DNA of 64,000 bases from Bacteroidia bacterium (GTDB lineage: Bacteria; Bacteroidota; Bacteroidia; SpSt-205), in assembly GCA_026003215.1 (NCBI GenBank), contig BPGV01000001.1, forward strand, positions 585,570 through 649,569, in the 5' to 3' direction. Made by a program: the position numbers and the translations under genes. Of the stretch, positions 39,313-49,500 are shown piece after piece. Numbering within the stretch: the first letter of the stretch is position 1; the number at the start of each line of letters is the position of its first letter. Below the pieces are notes generated by a model. It did not search any database. It saw only the letters and a program-made list of their open reading frames with translations, and was not told the origin of the DNA.

Positions 39313-40494
39313 ATGTATCTACTACGACACGCGGGCCTTCGGGCTGGGATAAGCTTAGCGGCGTTGGCGCTTGTATGGGCTCAATCCGACTCCCTGAACG
39401 CCATAACCTTTCTCAAGCGAGAATGTCGTCGGCTGTGTCGCTTCCAGGGGCGGGGGCACGGCCAGCCTGGTGCAGAAGAAGCCTTACGTTACCTCACCCG
39501 TCGCTGGCAAAAGATGGGCTACTCGGTACGGGTAGATACTTTTTGGATACGGATTTACCGGTTTGAGCGGGTCAGGGCCCAGGGCGACCGCCGAAAGTGG
39601 CGCGAAGGCCGAGACTACCTTCCTGCCGCTGACTGCCCTACCCTCCACGGCGAATGGCCCGTAGACACCCTCCCCGCTCAGGGCAAAGCCTGGTGGGTAC
39701 CGCCCTCCCTCCCAGTTAAAGAAGCCGTGAAAATAGCCCGAGAAAAAGGCGTAGCGGTCGTGCTTTTTCCTCAGCGGAAGCTCACAGCCAGTCTCGCCGA
39801 AGCGCCTGGGACCTTGCCCCTCTTGTATGTGCGAGACACCTTGCCTCGCCCTAAAACTTTCCGAGCAGCTATCAGGGGACACAGTCGTATGGCACCCGCA
39901 TGGAATATTTCTGCCCACCTCAAGGGGCGAAGGAACGACTCGGCCTGGGTGGTAGGCGCCCACTACGATCATCTCGGACGGCTGGGTCGCGCGACCTTCT
40001 GGGGGGCTAACGACAATAGCTCGGGGATTGCCTTGCTCCTGCTGCTGGCTGAGCGCCTGCGCAAACGCTCTGTGCCCTACGATATATGGTTTGTAGCCTT
40101 TGGAGCAGAAGAGTCCGGCCTGATAGGTTCCCAGGTGTGGGTAGCCCAGCCGCCCTATCCCCTAAATCGACTGCGCGGCATGATCAACTTAGACTTGGTG
40201 GGATTTGGGGAAAAGGGGGTAGCGGTAGTAGGGGGCAGTGACCAGCCGGACTTTTGGCACCGCGCTGACCGCATCCGCGTGCAGCAAGGCTGGGATCCCC
40301 CCATTCTCGTGCGACCGAACGCCCCCAATAGCGACCATTACCCCTTCCGCGAAAAAGGCGTACCGGCGCTCTTTTTCTATCTCCAAGGCGGACCTGGCTT
40401 TTACCACGACATCTACGATAAGCCCCAAACCCTCACTTGGGCAGGAACCTACTGCTTACTGCGATGGATAGAAGCCTGGCTCTCCTCACCTTAG
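39313..40494 (+). CDS. Secreted M28-family zinc aminopeptidase
   Basis: A 393-residue exported peptidase with a signal sequence (GLRAGISLAALALVWA). The catalytic domain has the two-zinc ligands of M28 enzymes in order: GAHYDHLG (His and Asp neighbourhood), GANDNSSGIALLLLLAE (Asp), AFGAEESGLIGSQ (catalytic Glu and ligand Glu), MINLDLVGFG (Asp) and NSDHYPF (His). A PA-like insert (about 140-180) lies before it. It probably trims peptides in the periplasm or outside. It follows murF-alr by 13 bases and overlaps the next gene by 31 bases. Confidence 0.92.
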   Translation: MYLLRHAGLRAGISLAALALVWAQSDSLNAITFLKRECRRLCRFQGRGHGQPGAEEALRYLTRRWQKMGYSVRVDTFWIRIYRFERVRAQGDRRKWREGRDYLPAADCPTLHGEWPVDTLPAQGKAWWVPPSLPVKEAVKIAREKGVAVVLFPQRKLTASLAEAPGTLPLLYVRDTLPRPKTFRAAIRGHSRMAPAWNISAHLKGRRNDSAWVVGAHYDHLGRLGRATFWGANDNSSGIALLLLLAERLRKRSVPYDIWFVAFGAEESGLIGSQVWVAQPPYPLNRLRGMINLDLVGFGEKGVAVVGGSDQPDFWHRADRIRVQQGWDPPILVRPNAPNSDHYPFREKGVPALFFYLQGGPGFYHDIYDKPQTLTWAGTYCLLRWIEAWLSSP

Positions 40495-41186
40495 CGCTCG
40501 CCGGCTTTGCGCAAAACAGCACCACAGGGATTTGGACGCTGGAACAGGTGACGGTTCCTATCGGGAGGCAGTTTCGCCTCCTGATGAATACCCAGCCGCG
40601 TTTTGTATCGCTGTGGACGCCACGCCCCGAAGTATTGGTAATCAATGCATTTGTAGGGTATCAGTTCCGAAAACACCTTTTCTGGGTAGGGGGAAACCGT
40701 TACGAAGGCTTCCTCCTGGGCATAAGGCCCCAGTGGCGCGCTCTGGTACGGTACCAATATGCCTTCCCTCCAGCTGGACAACTCCAACTCGCGCTGGAAC
40801 AGCGTTGGCGCAATGGACAGCCCTTTCATCGCATAGTGCGTCCTCAAATCCGGTACCTGCATCCGTTGGGGCCTGTAGCCCTGGGCCTTACCAATGAACT
40901 GCTTTTACATCCTTGGCGCGCCTACGCCACCAATCCCACCCTTATCTTTCAAAATCGCTATTGGCTCTTTCTCAGTTTCCCCCGAGGAAAAAAATACGAA
41001 GTAGAAGTAGGCTACCTCCAGATAACGGCACCCAATCTATCGCCTCGTCATCGGCTGTGGCTGGCTTTCCGAGTATTCCCGACAGCTTCTAAACGGAAAG
41101 AAGCTCCCGAAAGCGGTACAACTGGTCCCGCAAACGCGGTTCAAAGCCCGCCGCCCGAATCACCCGCTGAATCTCTTCCGCCGTAA
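40464..41186 (+). CDS. DUF2490-like outer-membrane protein
   Basis: A 240-residue protein from ATG 40464 with a signal sequence (MDRSLALLTLALAGFAQ). The rest consists of alternating amphipathic strands (FVSLWTPRPEVLVINAFVGY, LLGIRPQWRALVRYQYAF, LQLALEQRWRNGQPFHRIV, PQIRYLHPLGPVAL), matching the DUF2490 family, predicted to form a small beta barrel. Function is unknown. The final ~30 residues (KRKEAPESGTTG...) run 98 bases into the convergent mqnC and look less protein-like; the barrel itself ends at WLAFRVFP. It is the last gene of the operon that starts at 33579. Confidence 0.78.
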   Translation: MDRSLALLTLALAGFAQNSTTGIWTLEQVTVPIGRQFRLLMNTQPRFVSLWTPRPEVLVINAFVGYQFRKHLFWVGGNRYEGFLLGIRPQWRALVRYQYAFPPAGQLQLALEQRWRNGQPFHRIVRPQIRYLHPLGPVALGLTNELLLHPWRAYATNPTLIFQNRYWLFLSFPRGKKYEVEVGYLQITAPNLSPRHRLWLAFRVFPTASKRKEAPESGTTGPANAVQSPPPESPAESLPP

Positions 41187-42204
41187 AACGATACTTAGCT
41201 CCAGCCGCAGAGACCACATTCTCCTCTATCATGATAGAACCCATATCGTTTGCCCCAGCATGTAAGCACACCTGGGCCACTTCAGGCCCCACGGTGAGCC
41301 AAGAGACCTGTATATTCGGAATATTCGGCAGCATCAGCCGCGCAAGGGCAAGCATGCGCACATATTCCGCAGGGGTAACTTGATTACGCACGCCACGCAC
41401 TTTTTTTAGCTTCGTACCTTCATCCTGAAAAGGCCATAAGATAAATGCTGTAAAGCCATAATGTCCCGCCGGCTTCTCGGCCTGCAAGGTACGAATCTTG
41501 ACGAGGTGTTCCATACGCTCCTCTATGGTCTCCACATGCCCAAACATCATCGTAGCACTGGTGGGTATGTTGAGACGATGGGCCACACGCATCACTTCCA
41601 GCCACTGATCAGCGGTGCATTTGCCTGCGGAGATGATTTTGCGCACCCTATCCACTAAGATTTCGGCACCTGCGCCGGGCAGAGAGTCCAGCCCCGCCGC
41701 CCGCAGACGAATAAGCGCTTCTTCGTATGAGAGGCCATCCCGCTCACAAATATGCACGATTTCGGAGGGGCTCAGCGCATGCAGACGAAGCTGCGGATAC
41801 CAGCTCTTGAGCTTGCGGAAAAGGGTTTCGTAGTACTCAATCCCTAAATCCGGGTGATGCCCGCCCTGCAGAAGCAGTTGGTCGCCACCCAGGGCTAAGG
41901 TTTCTTCTATCTTTCGCCTATAGGTCTCATCATCGGTAACATAGCCCTCTGGATGCCCAGGTGGTCGGAAAAAGTTACAAAACTTACAGTTGGCCACGCA
42001 AATGTTGGTGGTATTGACGTTGCGGTCTATCTGCCAGGTGACGATATTAGGGGTATCGGCTTTTAGGCGCAAACGCAAAGCATGCGCATACGCCATGAGA
42101 TGCGGGAGCGGGGCCTCGTGATACAGCTGGGTTCCTTCTTCTACCGACAGCCCCCCCCCTGCAAGGGCCCGCTCTAACAAGACTGGATAAGGCGGCACAG
42201 CCAC
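41089..42204 (-). CDS. mqnC: Cyclic dehypoxanthinyl futalosine synthase
   Basis: Radical-SAM enzyme of the futalosine route to menaquinone. It cyclises dehypoxanthine futalosine. The 371-residue protein has the cluster-binding CVANCKFCNF (CxxxCxxC), the N-terminal helix LSVEEGTQLYHEAP, NTTNICVANC, the QGGHHPDLGIEYY motif, and C-terminal GANDMGSIMIEENVVSAAG. The paralogue MqnE has a different ending, so MqnC is preferred. The start is GTG 42204, five bases after TACTTTTG. It implies menaquinone-based respiration; other mqn genes are not in the window. Its 3' end overlaps the convergent DUF2490 gene by 98 bases. Confidence 0.94.
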   Translation of the reverse strand: MAVPPYPVLLERALAGGGLSVEEGTQLYHEAPLPHLMAYAHALRLRLKADTPNIVTWQIDRNVNTTNICVANCKFCNFFRPPGHPEGYVTDDETYRRKIEETLALGGDQLLLQGGHHPDLGIEYYETLFRKLKSWYPQLRLHALSPSEIVHICERDGLSYEEALIRLRAAGLDSLPGAGAEILVDRVRKIISAGKCTADQWLEVMRVAHRLNIPTSATMMFGHVETIEERMEHLVKIRTLQAEKPAGHYGFTAFILWPFQDEGTKLKKVRGVRNQVTPAEYVRMLALARLMLPNIPNIQVSWLTVGPEVAQVCLHAGANDMGSIMIEENVVSAAGAKYRFTAEEIQRVIRAAGFEPRLRDQLYRFRELLSV

Positions 42205-42209
42205 TGCAA

Positions 42210-42217
42210 CAAAAGTA
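42210..42217 (-). promoter_or_regulatory. -7 promoter element of mqnC
   Basis: TACTTTTG on the reverse strand, exact TAnnTTTG, five bases before the GTG start at 42204. Confidence 0.65.
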
Positions 42218-42229
42218 AGGCGTTCAAGA

Positions 42230-44101
42230 TTACCGAATAACGGTGACGGTGCCTACGCGTTGGAGAGTCTGACCAGAAAAGAGCCGGGCATCAAAAACGA
42301 AGGTATAGGCGTCTTCTGGAACAAGGTTTCCGCCGGCGTCCTTACCATCCCACCGCGGAGGGCCTACAATCTCTCGGATGAGGAGGCCCCAGCGAGAATA
42401 AATGCGTAGCCGGCTCCACTCCAGCGGCGGAGCCACTATCACAAACTCGTCGTTTATGCCGTCGCCATTTGGCGTAAAAGCCGTAGGAATGAATATCCCC
42501 GTGAAAGGCCGCACGTAGAGCACCCGCGTGAAGGTGTCTTTACACCCAAAGCCATTTTGGGCAATAAGCGTTACCGTATAAAGCGTATCGCGTGGGAAAG
42601 CATAGGTAAGTGTCGGGCTGCCCGGGAAAGGAGTACCTCCGATAACCCAGAGCCAAGCGCTCCCCCCCTGTGTGCTGTCTACGAAGGTGACGGGCTGGCC
42701 TACCTCGACCGAGTCGGGCGGCTGGGCAACAAAGTACGCCGTAGGCTCTGGATACACTTCAAGGACGAAAGGAGCGCTTTCGGCCACCCCACACACCTGT
42801 TGAGCCTGCACAAAATAAGTACCCGCTTGGGTCACAGGCAGCACCGAGTCCGTAGCCCCCACAATAGGAAGCCCCTCATAGAACCATTGATAACTAAGCG
42901 CGGGGGAAGCCACTAACCACAGAGTATCCCCCGGACAGATACCCGCCGGTGAAGCCGGCCGAATGGTAACTGACGGCGCCGGCAAAGGCCGCACCACCAC
43001 CGTATCGCTTACCGCAGAGCAGCCCAAAGGTCCTTGGGCTGTGACGGTATAGGCCCCCGGCTGATACACCCACACCGCAGTACCCGTAGGCCCATGGCTC
43101 CAGGTATAAGTCCAAGCAGGATTAGGATTTTCTACGCTGAGCAGGAGGGAGTCGCCGGGGCACAAGTCATGCGGGCCAGGCGGGAGGATTCGCACCACCG
43201 GCTGCCGCACCGCTAAGGCAAAAGGCGTAGGTGTAAGGGTAGGCACCTGCTGCGTCATCCACGTAAAACCGCCTCCGACCACTGCCGTGCCGCCGATGCT
43301 ATCCCAGAGGCTGCTATTCCAGTGCGCGGCAGCATCATACGCTCCATCTTGGGTAGGGTCAAAGGCTATTTCTAAAAAACCGCCCTGTGGCCCAGAAAAA
43401 TGGTGAAAGAAATCTGGGTTTATGACGCAGAGGCGAGGGTCTTTTTGGCTTCGGTCGTAGCCTTCTATCGTAGCATCTACGGCTGCGAAGCGAGCTGCAT
43501 AGCGCCCACTACTGCCCGGCGTCCAATACAGCGGCCTGTACCGCAGCACAGGCAGAGAGTCTCCCACGGGGTACAGGTAGCGTTCCCCAGCCAGACATTC
43601 CCGCTCCAAGGCCCCACCCAAGGCCGACCGCACAAATCCTTGCCCCCGCACAATAGAACCCGGATCTGCGTGACGGTGGTACAGCGTCTCGGCATGGGTA
43701 TTGAACATGTGGTCGCCTAAGTCCAGCCAGTGGCGTACATACGCCGCCAGGGCCAGATTCTTACTGGAGGCGCCGCGCAGTTCTAAGGTGTCAAAGTGGA
43801 TAGGGTCTGTGCCGGTAATCCATTGGTAGCCGCCCCGCAGCTGTACCTTGCCCGGCGGCACGGGCGTACCGTTGGGGAAGGTGGCCCGAAACATTTCGTT
43901 CCCCGCTCGGTTATCGGTGGTGTCGGTAATGTACAAGGCGCCCGAGTGATACCATAGCCCTCCTTGCCGGTTGGTGACACTGCCTATGACGCTTATCAGG
44001 GTACCGGGCGTAGAGCGGATAACCTCCCCCCAGTTACTGAGCGTTTGGGCTACGCCAAGAGCCACTCCCAAAGCGGCCTTCCATAGAGGATTTCGGGCCA
44101 T
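42230..44101 (-). CDS. Secreted Ig/PKD-like surface protein with type B sorting domain
   Basis: 623 residues from ATG 44101 (MARNPLWKAALGVALGVAQ, signal sequence). Residues about 25-290 form a module also found in the protein at 57443 (GFVRSALGGALERE, RYLYPVGD, LRYRPLY, RLCVINPDFFHHF). Then Ig-like repeats (about 300-450, WTYTWSHGPTGTAVWVYQPG, LSYQWFYEGLPIVGATDS), a PKD-like domain (YFVAQPPDSVEVGQPVTF) and a C-terminal type IX type B sorting domain ([45 protein letters not shown]). Likely surface attached. It has its own promoter (TATTTTTG, five bases before ATG) and lies 98 bases after the 44200 gene. A longer start at 44161 is rejected. Confidence 0.86.
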   Translation of the reverse strand: MARNPLWKAALGVALGVAQTLSNWGEVIRSTPGTLISVIGSVTNRQGGLWYHSGALYITDTTDNRAGNEMFRATFPNGTPVPPGKVQLRGGYQWITGTDPIHFDTLELRGASSKNLALAAYVRHWLDLGDHMFNTHAETLYHRHADPGSIVRGQGFVRSALGGALERECLAGERYLYPVGDSLPVLRYRPLYWTPGSSGRYAARFAAVDATIEGYDRSQKDPRLCVINPDFFHHFSGPQGGFLEIAFDPTQDGAYDAAAHWNSSLWDSIGGTAVVGGGFTWMTQQVPTLTPTPFALAVRQPVVRILPPGPHDLCPGDSLLLSVENPNPAWTYTWSHGPTGTAVWVYQPGAYTVTAQGPLGCSAVSDTVVVRPLPAPSVTIRPASPAGICPGDTLWLVASPALSYQWFYEGLPIVGATDSVLPVTQAGTYFVQAQQVCGVAESAPFVLEVYPEPTAYFVAQPPDSVEVGQPVTFVDSTQGGSAWLWVIGGTPFPGSPTLTYAFPRDTLYTVTLIAQNGFGCKDTFTRVLYVRPFTGIFIPTAFTPNGDGINDEFVIVAPPLEWSRLRIYSRWGLLIREIVGPPRWDGKDAGGNLVPEDAYTFVFDARLFSGQTLQRVGTVTVIR

Positions 44102-44106
44102 CTCCA

Positions 44107-44114
44107 CAAAAATA
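44107..44114 (-). promoter_or_regulatory. -7 promoter element of the 42230-44101 gene
   Basis: TATTTTTG on the reverse strand, exact TAnnTTTG, five bases before ATG 44101. It decides the start. Confidence 0.6.
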
Positions 44115-44199
44115 AGGGCCTTTCCGATGCCTCCCTGCCCCGCGAGGCCTAAGGTGCCCAAAAACTTGTCTCAGCGGTAGGTATTCCTGTCTGAAACGC

Positions 44200-46542
44200 T
44201 TACGGATATAAGGGCTGGACACCGCCCTCCCACCGCAAAAGTACCGGCTGTGCAGGCAGGGGGAAACTCCCCGGGCCCTGGTAGCGCCCTACCAGCCGTC
44301 CATCAAACCCCCAAACCTCCACCCATGCACCCGTACGAATCTCCACTCTCTCCCCCACGCAGCTCACAGGCGGCGGCACCAAATACAGAGGAGTGCTGCG
44401 CTGGCCCCCAGCTTCTATCCACACCCACAGAGGCTCTTCTACCTTCACCCACAGCTCTCCTGCTTGCCAGAGGTAAGAAAGTTCCCTTTTACCCGATAAG
44501 AGGCGCAAGGGTTCTCCCTCGGCTAAGCCCTTCGGCATAAGTACCGCATATTGGCCCTGCCAGTGTTTGAGAATCAAACTTAAGGCAGGCAAGGACGCCA
44601 AAGGCACATCCGTAATCCCAATCGCAAACTCCGAGAAACTATCCCACCCCAGCCTATGCGCATAACTGGTATCTCGGCCGCCTCCGTCTACTTTTATTAC
44701 TCGGCCCAGGCTACCTGCAGGGAGCCAAGTGCCCGCCGCTCTCGTCCAATCCGCACACGCTGTAGAACCGTCCGGACGCTTCACCACCGCATAGCGGTTA
44801 TCCGCTAAGGGCGGCGCCGCAAAACCCCACGTGTAAGCTTTTACATCATACGCTACCGTATAGGCCGCAGCATCGGGCTGAACCCGCCAATACCCCTCCG
44901 GATGAAGCTGGAGATGCGGCGTCCCGTCCGCCTCTGTGATATTCAACTGGCCTGAACATACATCACTCACCCCCGGCACAAACTCCACCTGTATCCAGTT
45001 TATCCCTGACTGGGCGCTTATTTCTAATCGCAGCCGCCGATGCAGGGCCTGCGGTTGTAGCGGATCCCATCCCACATAATAACTGCTCAGATTAGGATAC
45101 CCCACCGGAAAATCATACGCCCCGGAAGTTCCTACATACCGCCGCAGCGGCCCCGACACAAACCCATAATACACCGAAAACCACCCCGTAGTATGATGCA
45201 GTACCGCTCCAGAGGCGGTATTCCGAACCGTTAGAAGATTCGTCGTAGAAGTGCGCAGGATACCCGTCTCTAAATTAAGCGTGTCGTAAATATCCAGCGG
45301 TGTCTCCAAGAAAACCGCATCCTCCCTATACAACCACAGGGTCTTAAGGGAACGATAGTCCGCAGAAAAGCGCAACGGTAGATTGCGGCAGCTGACTGTG
45401 CCTCCCTGCGAACTAATCTGGTAAGTGCTCAACGCGGGACTGATTGGGGAAGGAAACTTTCCCACCACCTCTAAGCGAGAAGAGGAGCTGCCGCGTAGAG
45501 AATAGCTTCCCGTGTAGCGTGCCGTCCCCCGCAAACGAAACGTTTTGCCATTGAGATCCAGGTCTCCCCCCCGCAGATACAGTACCCCCACCACATCGGT
45601 AGTAGTATAAAGATAGAGCACTGGGCAGTTTACCTCCAAGTCGTAATACTCATAGCGGGAATTCAAGGCCAGAAAGATGCTGCTACTGCCGTAATATTCT
45701 ACCGTACCTCCATAATCCGAGTTAAAACCCCAAAAGTTATTGGAAGCGGAACGGGACCATTCGGCACCCGGGACATAGGCGGTCTGAGTCCGGATGCGTC
45801 CCGTGGAGGTGCCGTTCGTCACACGCACATACCCCAGCTGAAAGTTGCTATAATTTGAGCTGGTGAGGGAGTTTTTGCAATCAATCGTACCATCTAAGAG
45901 GGTATAAGTACTGCCCAAACATGAATGAAGAGAAAGCCCCCCACTCCCGCTATTGATATTCATTAGACCGCCGTTATCTATCCGCAAAGCAGGTGTTGCA
46001 GAGGAGAGGCAAGCCCGCTCTAAGCGCCCCCCATTCAGGTTGAGTACGCCACCATTCTCCACGAGAATACTATTCACCCGTAAAGTGCCGCTATTGATAT
46101 TTACTACGCCCCCGCTATGGATGATCAAATCAAAGTTTTTGAAGTCAGCGGTTCCCGTCAAGCTTATATTGAGCGTGCCGCATACGTCTATGACATACGA
46201 ACCTGAAGTGTTCCCGGTGTAGGGTGATTGTAGGGTGAGGGTACCGCCACTGCGGATGTAGATACTGAGGCAGTTTTGCAGGTTAGTGGGGATAGTGCCG
46301 CTGAGGGTGACGGTATGCCCAGAGTTGATGATGGGATAGCGGGTATTCATCTGGAAAGTAGTCCATAACGTGCAAAAACCACCGCCTGCCCAGGTATTAC
46401 AGTTTGTCCAGGCACCTGTTTGGGAGGAGTTTAGGCAGTTGCCGATGCAGGTGCCACACTGTGCCCAGTCGGTCAGAGGATACAAAAAGGCGAGGAGGAG
46501 TACCCTCCTCACCCCTGCGTTATGCCCAGCCAGCTTGCTCAT
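44200..46542 (-). CDS. Secreted beta-solenoid-like surface protein
   Basis: A 780-residue exported protein (signal sequence RVLLLAFLYPLTDWAQ). The N-terminal half contains repeated N/G-rich strands (VNINSGTLRVNSILVENGGV, LNLNGGRLERA, LMNINSGSGGLSLHS) typical of a solenoid. Residues about 440-670 hold a version of the GFVSGPLRRYV ... FPVG module shared with the genes at 42230 and 57443. The last ~60 residues (WVEVWGFDGRLVGRY, FPLPAQPVLLRWEGG) look like a shortened, degenerate type A sorting domain, but this is uncertain. It begins seven bases after the giant PKD gene and is probably co-transcribed with it. Confidence 0.8.
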   Translation of the reverse strand: MSKLAGHNAGVRRVLLLAFLYPLTDWAQCGTCIGNCLNSSQTGAWTNCNTWAGGGFCTLWTTFQMNTRYPIINSGHTVTLSGTIPTNLQNCLSIYIRSGGTLTLQSPYTGNTSGSYVIDVCGTLNISLTGTADFKNFDLIIHSGGVVNINSGTLRVNSILVENGGVLNLNGGRLERACLSSATPALRIDNGGLMNINSGSGGLSLHSCLGSTYTLLDGTIDCKNSLTSSNYSNFQLGYVRVTNGTSTGRIRTQTAYVPGAEWSRSASNNFWGFNSDYGGTVEYYGSSSIFLALNSRYEYYDLEVNCPVLYLYTTTDVVGVLYLRGGDLDLNGKTFRLRGTARYTGSYSLRGSSSSRLEVVGKFPSPISPALSTYQISSQGGTVSCRNLPLRFSADYRSLKTLWLYREDAVFLETPLDIYDTLNLETGILRTSTTNLLTVRNTASGAVLHHTTGWFSVYYGFVSGPLRRYVGTSGAYDFPVGYPNLSSYYVGWDPLQPQALHRRLRLEISAQSGINWIQVEFVPGVSDVCSGQLNITEADGTPHLQLHPEGYWRVQPDAAAYTVAYDVKAYTWGFAAPPLADNRYAVVKRPDGSTACADWTRAAGTWLPAGSLGRVIKVDGGGRDTSYAHRLGWDSFSEFAIGITDVPLASLPALSLILKHWQGQYAVLMPKGLAEGEPLRLLSGKRELSYLWQAGELWVKVEEPLWVWIEAGGQRSTPLYLVPPPVSCVGERVEIRTGAWVEVWGFDGRLVGRYQGPGSFPLPAQPVLLRWEGGVQPLYP

Positions 46543-46549
46543 AGGCTAT

Positions 46550-49500
46550 TTATTTGAGTACGGTTACTGTGCCGACATATTCGTGGTACTTGCCTTTGAA
46601 GTCCATCCCTCGGATGCGGAAGACATAAGCATCCTCAGGAACAACCTCGCCTGTGCGCATATCGCGCCCATCCCAGGCATGGCCACGCTCCCGTGTCTCC
46701 CATATCAGCTGCCCCCAGCGGTTATAAATCTGGAAGAGGAAATCATACACATCAAACCACACACCGCCCGGATAAAAGACATCATTTACGCCGTCGCCGT
46801 TGGGCGAGAAAGCTGTCGGTACATACATCGTGAAGTCCCCATACACAATCACCCGCTGATAGGCTGTATCCACACAACCTTTATCATCCATCACCACTAA
46901 CCGCACCAGGTACGAGCCGGTGTCGCGGTACATATACACAAAGTCCCGTTGGGTAGTGGTAGAGCCATCTCCTAAGTTCCATTCTCTCTGGATGATAGTA
47001 CCGGCGGTAAGGTCAGAGAAATAGGTTTCCTTCCAGATGCGGGTGATAGAATCGCGCACCGAGATGACGGCCGTGGGGTTAGGCCAGATAGTGACGGTTT
47101 GGCGGAGGGTATCGCCACACCGGCCATTGCCGAGGATGAGGGTCACGGTATAAGTCCCCGGCTGCGGATACACATAAGTAGGGTTCATAGCGTGGCTGGT
47201 GTCCCCGTTGCCGAAGTCCCAGATCCATTCTACAGGCAAAGCGCTGGGGAAACTCACATTTTGGATGGGGAGCGGCGTACCCGCACAAGCATTCTGCACG
47301 GAAAAGAGCGCTTGCGGCTGGCCAATCACATACAGCGAAGCCGTAGCGGTATCTGTACAATAGCCGTTCCCCACGATGAGTCGTATGGTGTAAAGGCCGG
47401 AGTCCGGGTAGACCACATTCGGGACATTTTGGGTAGTGAAGGTTTGGCCATTCCCCATATCCCATACCCACCACTGGGGCCCACCGGTAGAGGCATCTAA
47501 AGCGGTGATGGCTTCACCGGGGCAGATTACGGCCTCAGAGAGGAGTATCTGCGCATCCACCGAATCTACCACACGCACGCCCTTAGTAATCGTACTGGCA
47601 CAGGTGCCAAAGAGCGCCGTCATAGACACCACATATACGCCCGGCCCCGGATAAAGGTGCTGCACAGAAGGGACACGCACCGTATCCACCGTCCCATCGC
47701 CAAAGTTCCAAATCCATGTATCTACCAGTCCTTGGGTCGCATCGGTAAAGGTGGTCACTCCGCCAGCACAAGCCGTATCTGCTATAAAGTTAGCTTGGGG
47801 CACAGGCGCCACTACCACCGGCTTGGTGATAAAGGTATCGCACCCATGGATATTGGTGGCTACGAGCGTAACCTGATAGGTACCCGGCGCTTGATAGATG
47901 TAGGTAGGATTCACCGAGAAGGACGCGTTCCCATCGCCAAATAGCCATACATAGCTCACGGGCACGCTGTCTTGAGTAAGATTGGTGAAGTGCGTGACCT
48001 GCCCTATGCACACGGTATCAGCCACAAAATCCACCGCCGGCATGGTATAGACGGCGACGGGTACAGAGACCTGGTCGGTGCAGCCCACACCATTCCCCAC
48101 AGTGAGGGTGACGGTATAAACGCCGCCCGCCGCATACACATGTACGGGGTTTTGGAGGGTAGAGCTATTCCCATCCCCGAAGTCCCAAAGCCAAAAGGTA
48201 GCTACCCCCTGCGTGGTATCTGTAAACTGCATAGGCCGCAGCGCACAAGCCGTATCATAGCTAAAGCCTGCAATGGGACGCGGATACACAAGCACACTCT
48301 TTTGGACGGTATCCTTACAGCCCTGCGCATTCGTCACAATCAAAGTGACCGTGTAGGTACCCGGATTAGCGTAGGTGTGTTGGGGATTTTGGAGGGTAGA
48401 ACTGAAACTATCCCCGAAGTCCCAGAGCCAGCTTACTGCGCCTACGGACTGGTCCGTAAAGGTGGTAGGATAGGTCCAGCAAACCGTATCTGCGATAAAG
48501 GCAGCTGTAGGCTTAGGCCGCACCGTGACCGCCTGGGTGATAGTATGCGAACATCCTACCGTATTCCAGACGGTGAGAGTGACGGTATAGGTGCCTGGAG
48601 CCGCATAGATATAAGAGGGGTTTTGCAAGGTACTGGTACCTACCCCATCCCCGAAGTCCCAGTTCCACGCTACGGCACCAGTGGACTGGTCCGTGAAGGT
48701 CATAGTTTCCCCAAAGCAAGGGGTAGAAGCCGTAAATGCCGCTGTGGGCAGGGGCTTCACCCATACTTGGCGCACGGCGGTATCGCGGCAGCCATCCGCC
48801 GTCTGCCCAATCAGCTGTACGGTATAGAGCCCTGGCGCGGTGTAGGTATGGGTAACCGTTTGGCCGGCGCCCGTCTGCGTATCCCCAAAATCCCACTGCC
48901 AGCTTATGAGCGGCACAGTGGTATTCCCGCTTAGGGTTGTAGTGCCACCCTAGGCAAACCGTGTCCGCAACGATGGAAATAGCCGGCTTGGGATACACTA
49001 CCACCGTCTGGGTAAAGGTGTCTCGGCACCCGGGCGCATTGATAGCGATAAGCTGGACCGTGTAGGTTCCCCCCGTAGCGTACGTATGGGTGGGGTTGGC
49101 CGCGGTGCTGATAGGCGAACCATCCCCAAAGTCCCACTGATACGAAGTAGCACCGGAAGAGGTATTGGTAAAGGTCACGGCTTCATCCACGGCGCAGGCG
49201 CTGGTAGCGGTGAAGCCCGCCGTCGGCACCGGATGGACAGTAACGGGCTTGGTGATGCTATCCGTACAGCCTGAACCTAAACTTACCACGAGCTTCACCG
49301 TGTAGGTACCCGGGGCAGTATAGGTATGGGTGGGATTTTGGACTGTACTGATAGGCGAGCCGTCCCCAAAGTCCCACTGCCAGCTGGTGGGCGTTCCTGG
49401 CGTAAGGTCTGTGAACACCGTAGCTTGCCCTAAGCACGCCGTAGAAGCCGAAAAATTAGGATTAGGCGTAGTATTGACCGGTACAGACTTGGTAATCGTA

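Noticed and set aside
47972-48934. Open forward frame of 320 codons opposite the giant PKD gene
   Set aside because: Antisense shadow of a repetitive gene; composition is His/Arg/Gly-rich, with no start signal. The same holds for forward frames at 50298-51077 and 51609-52445.
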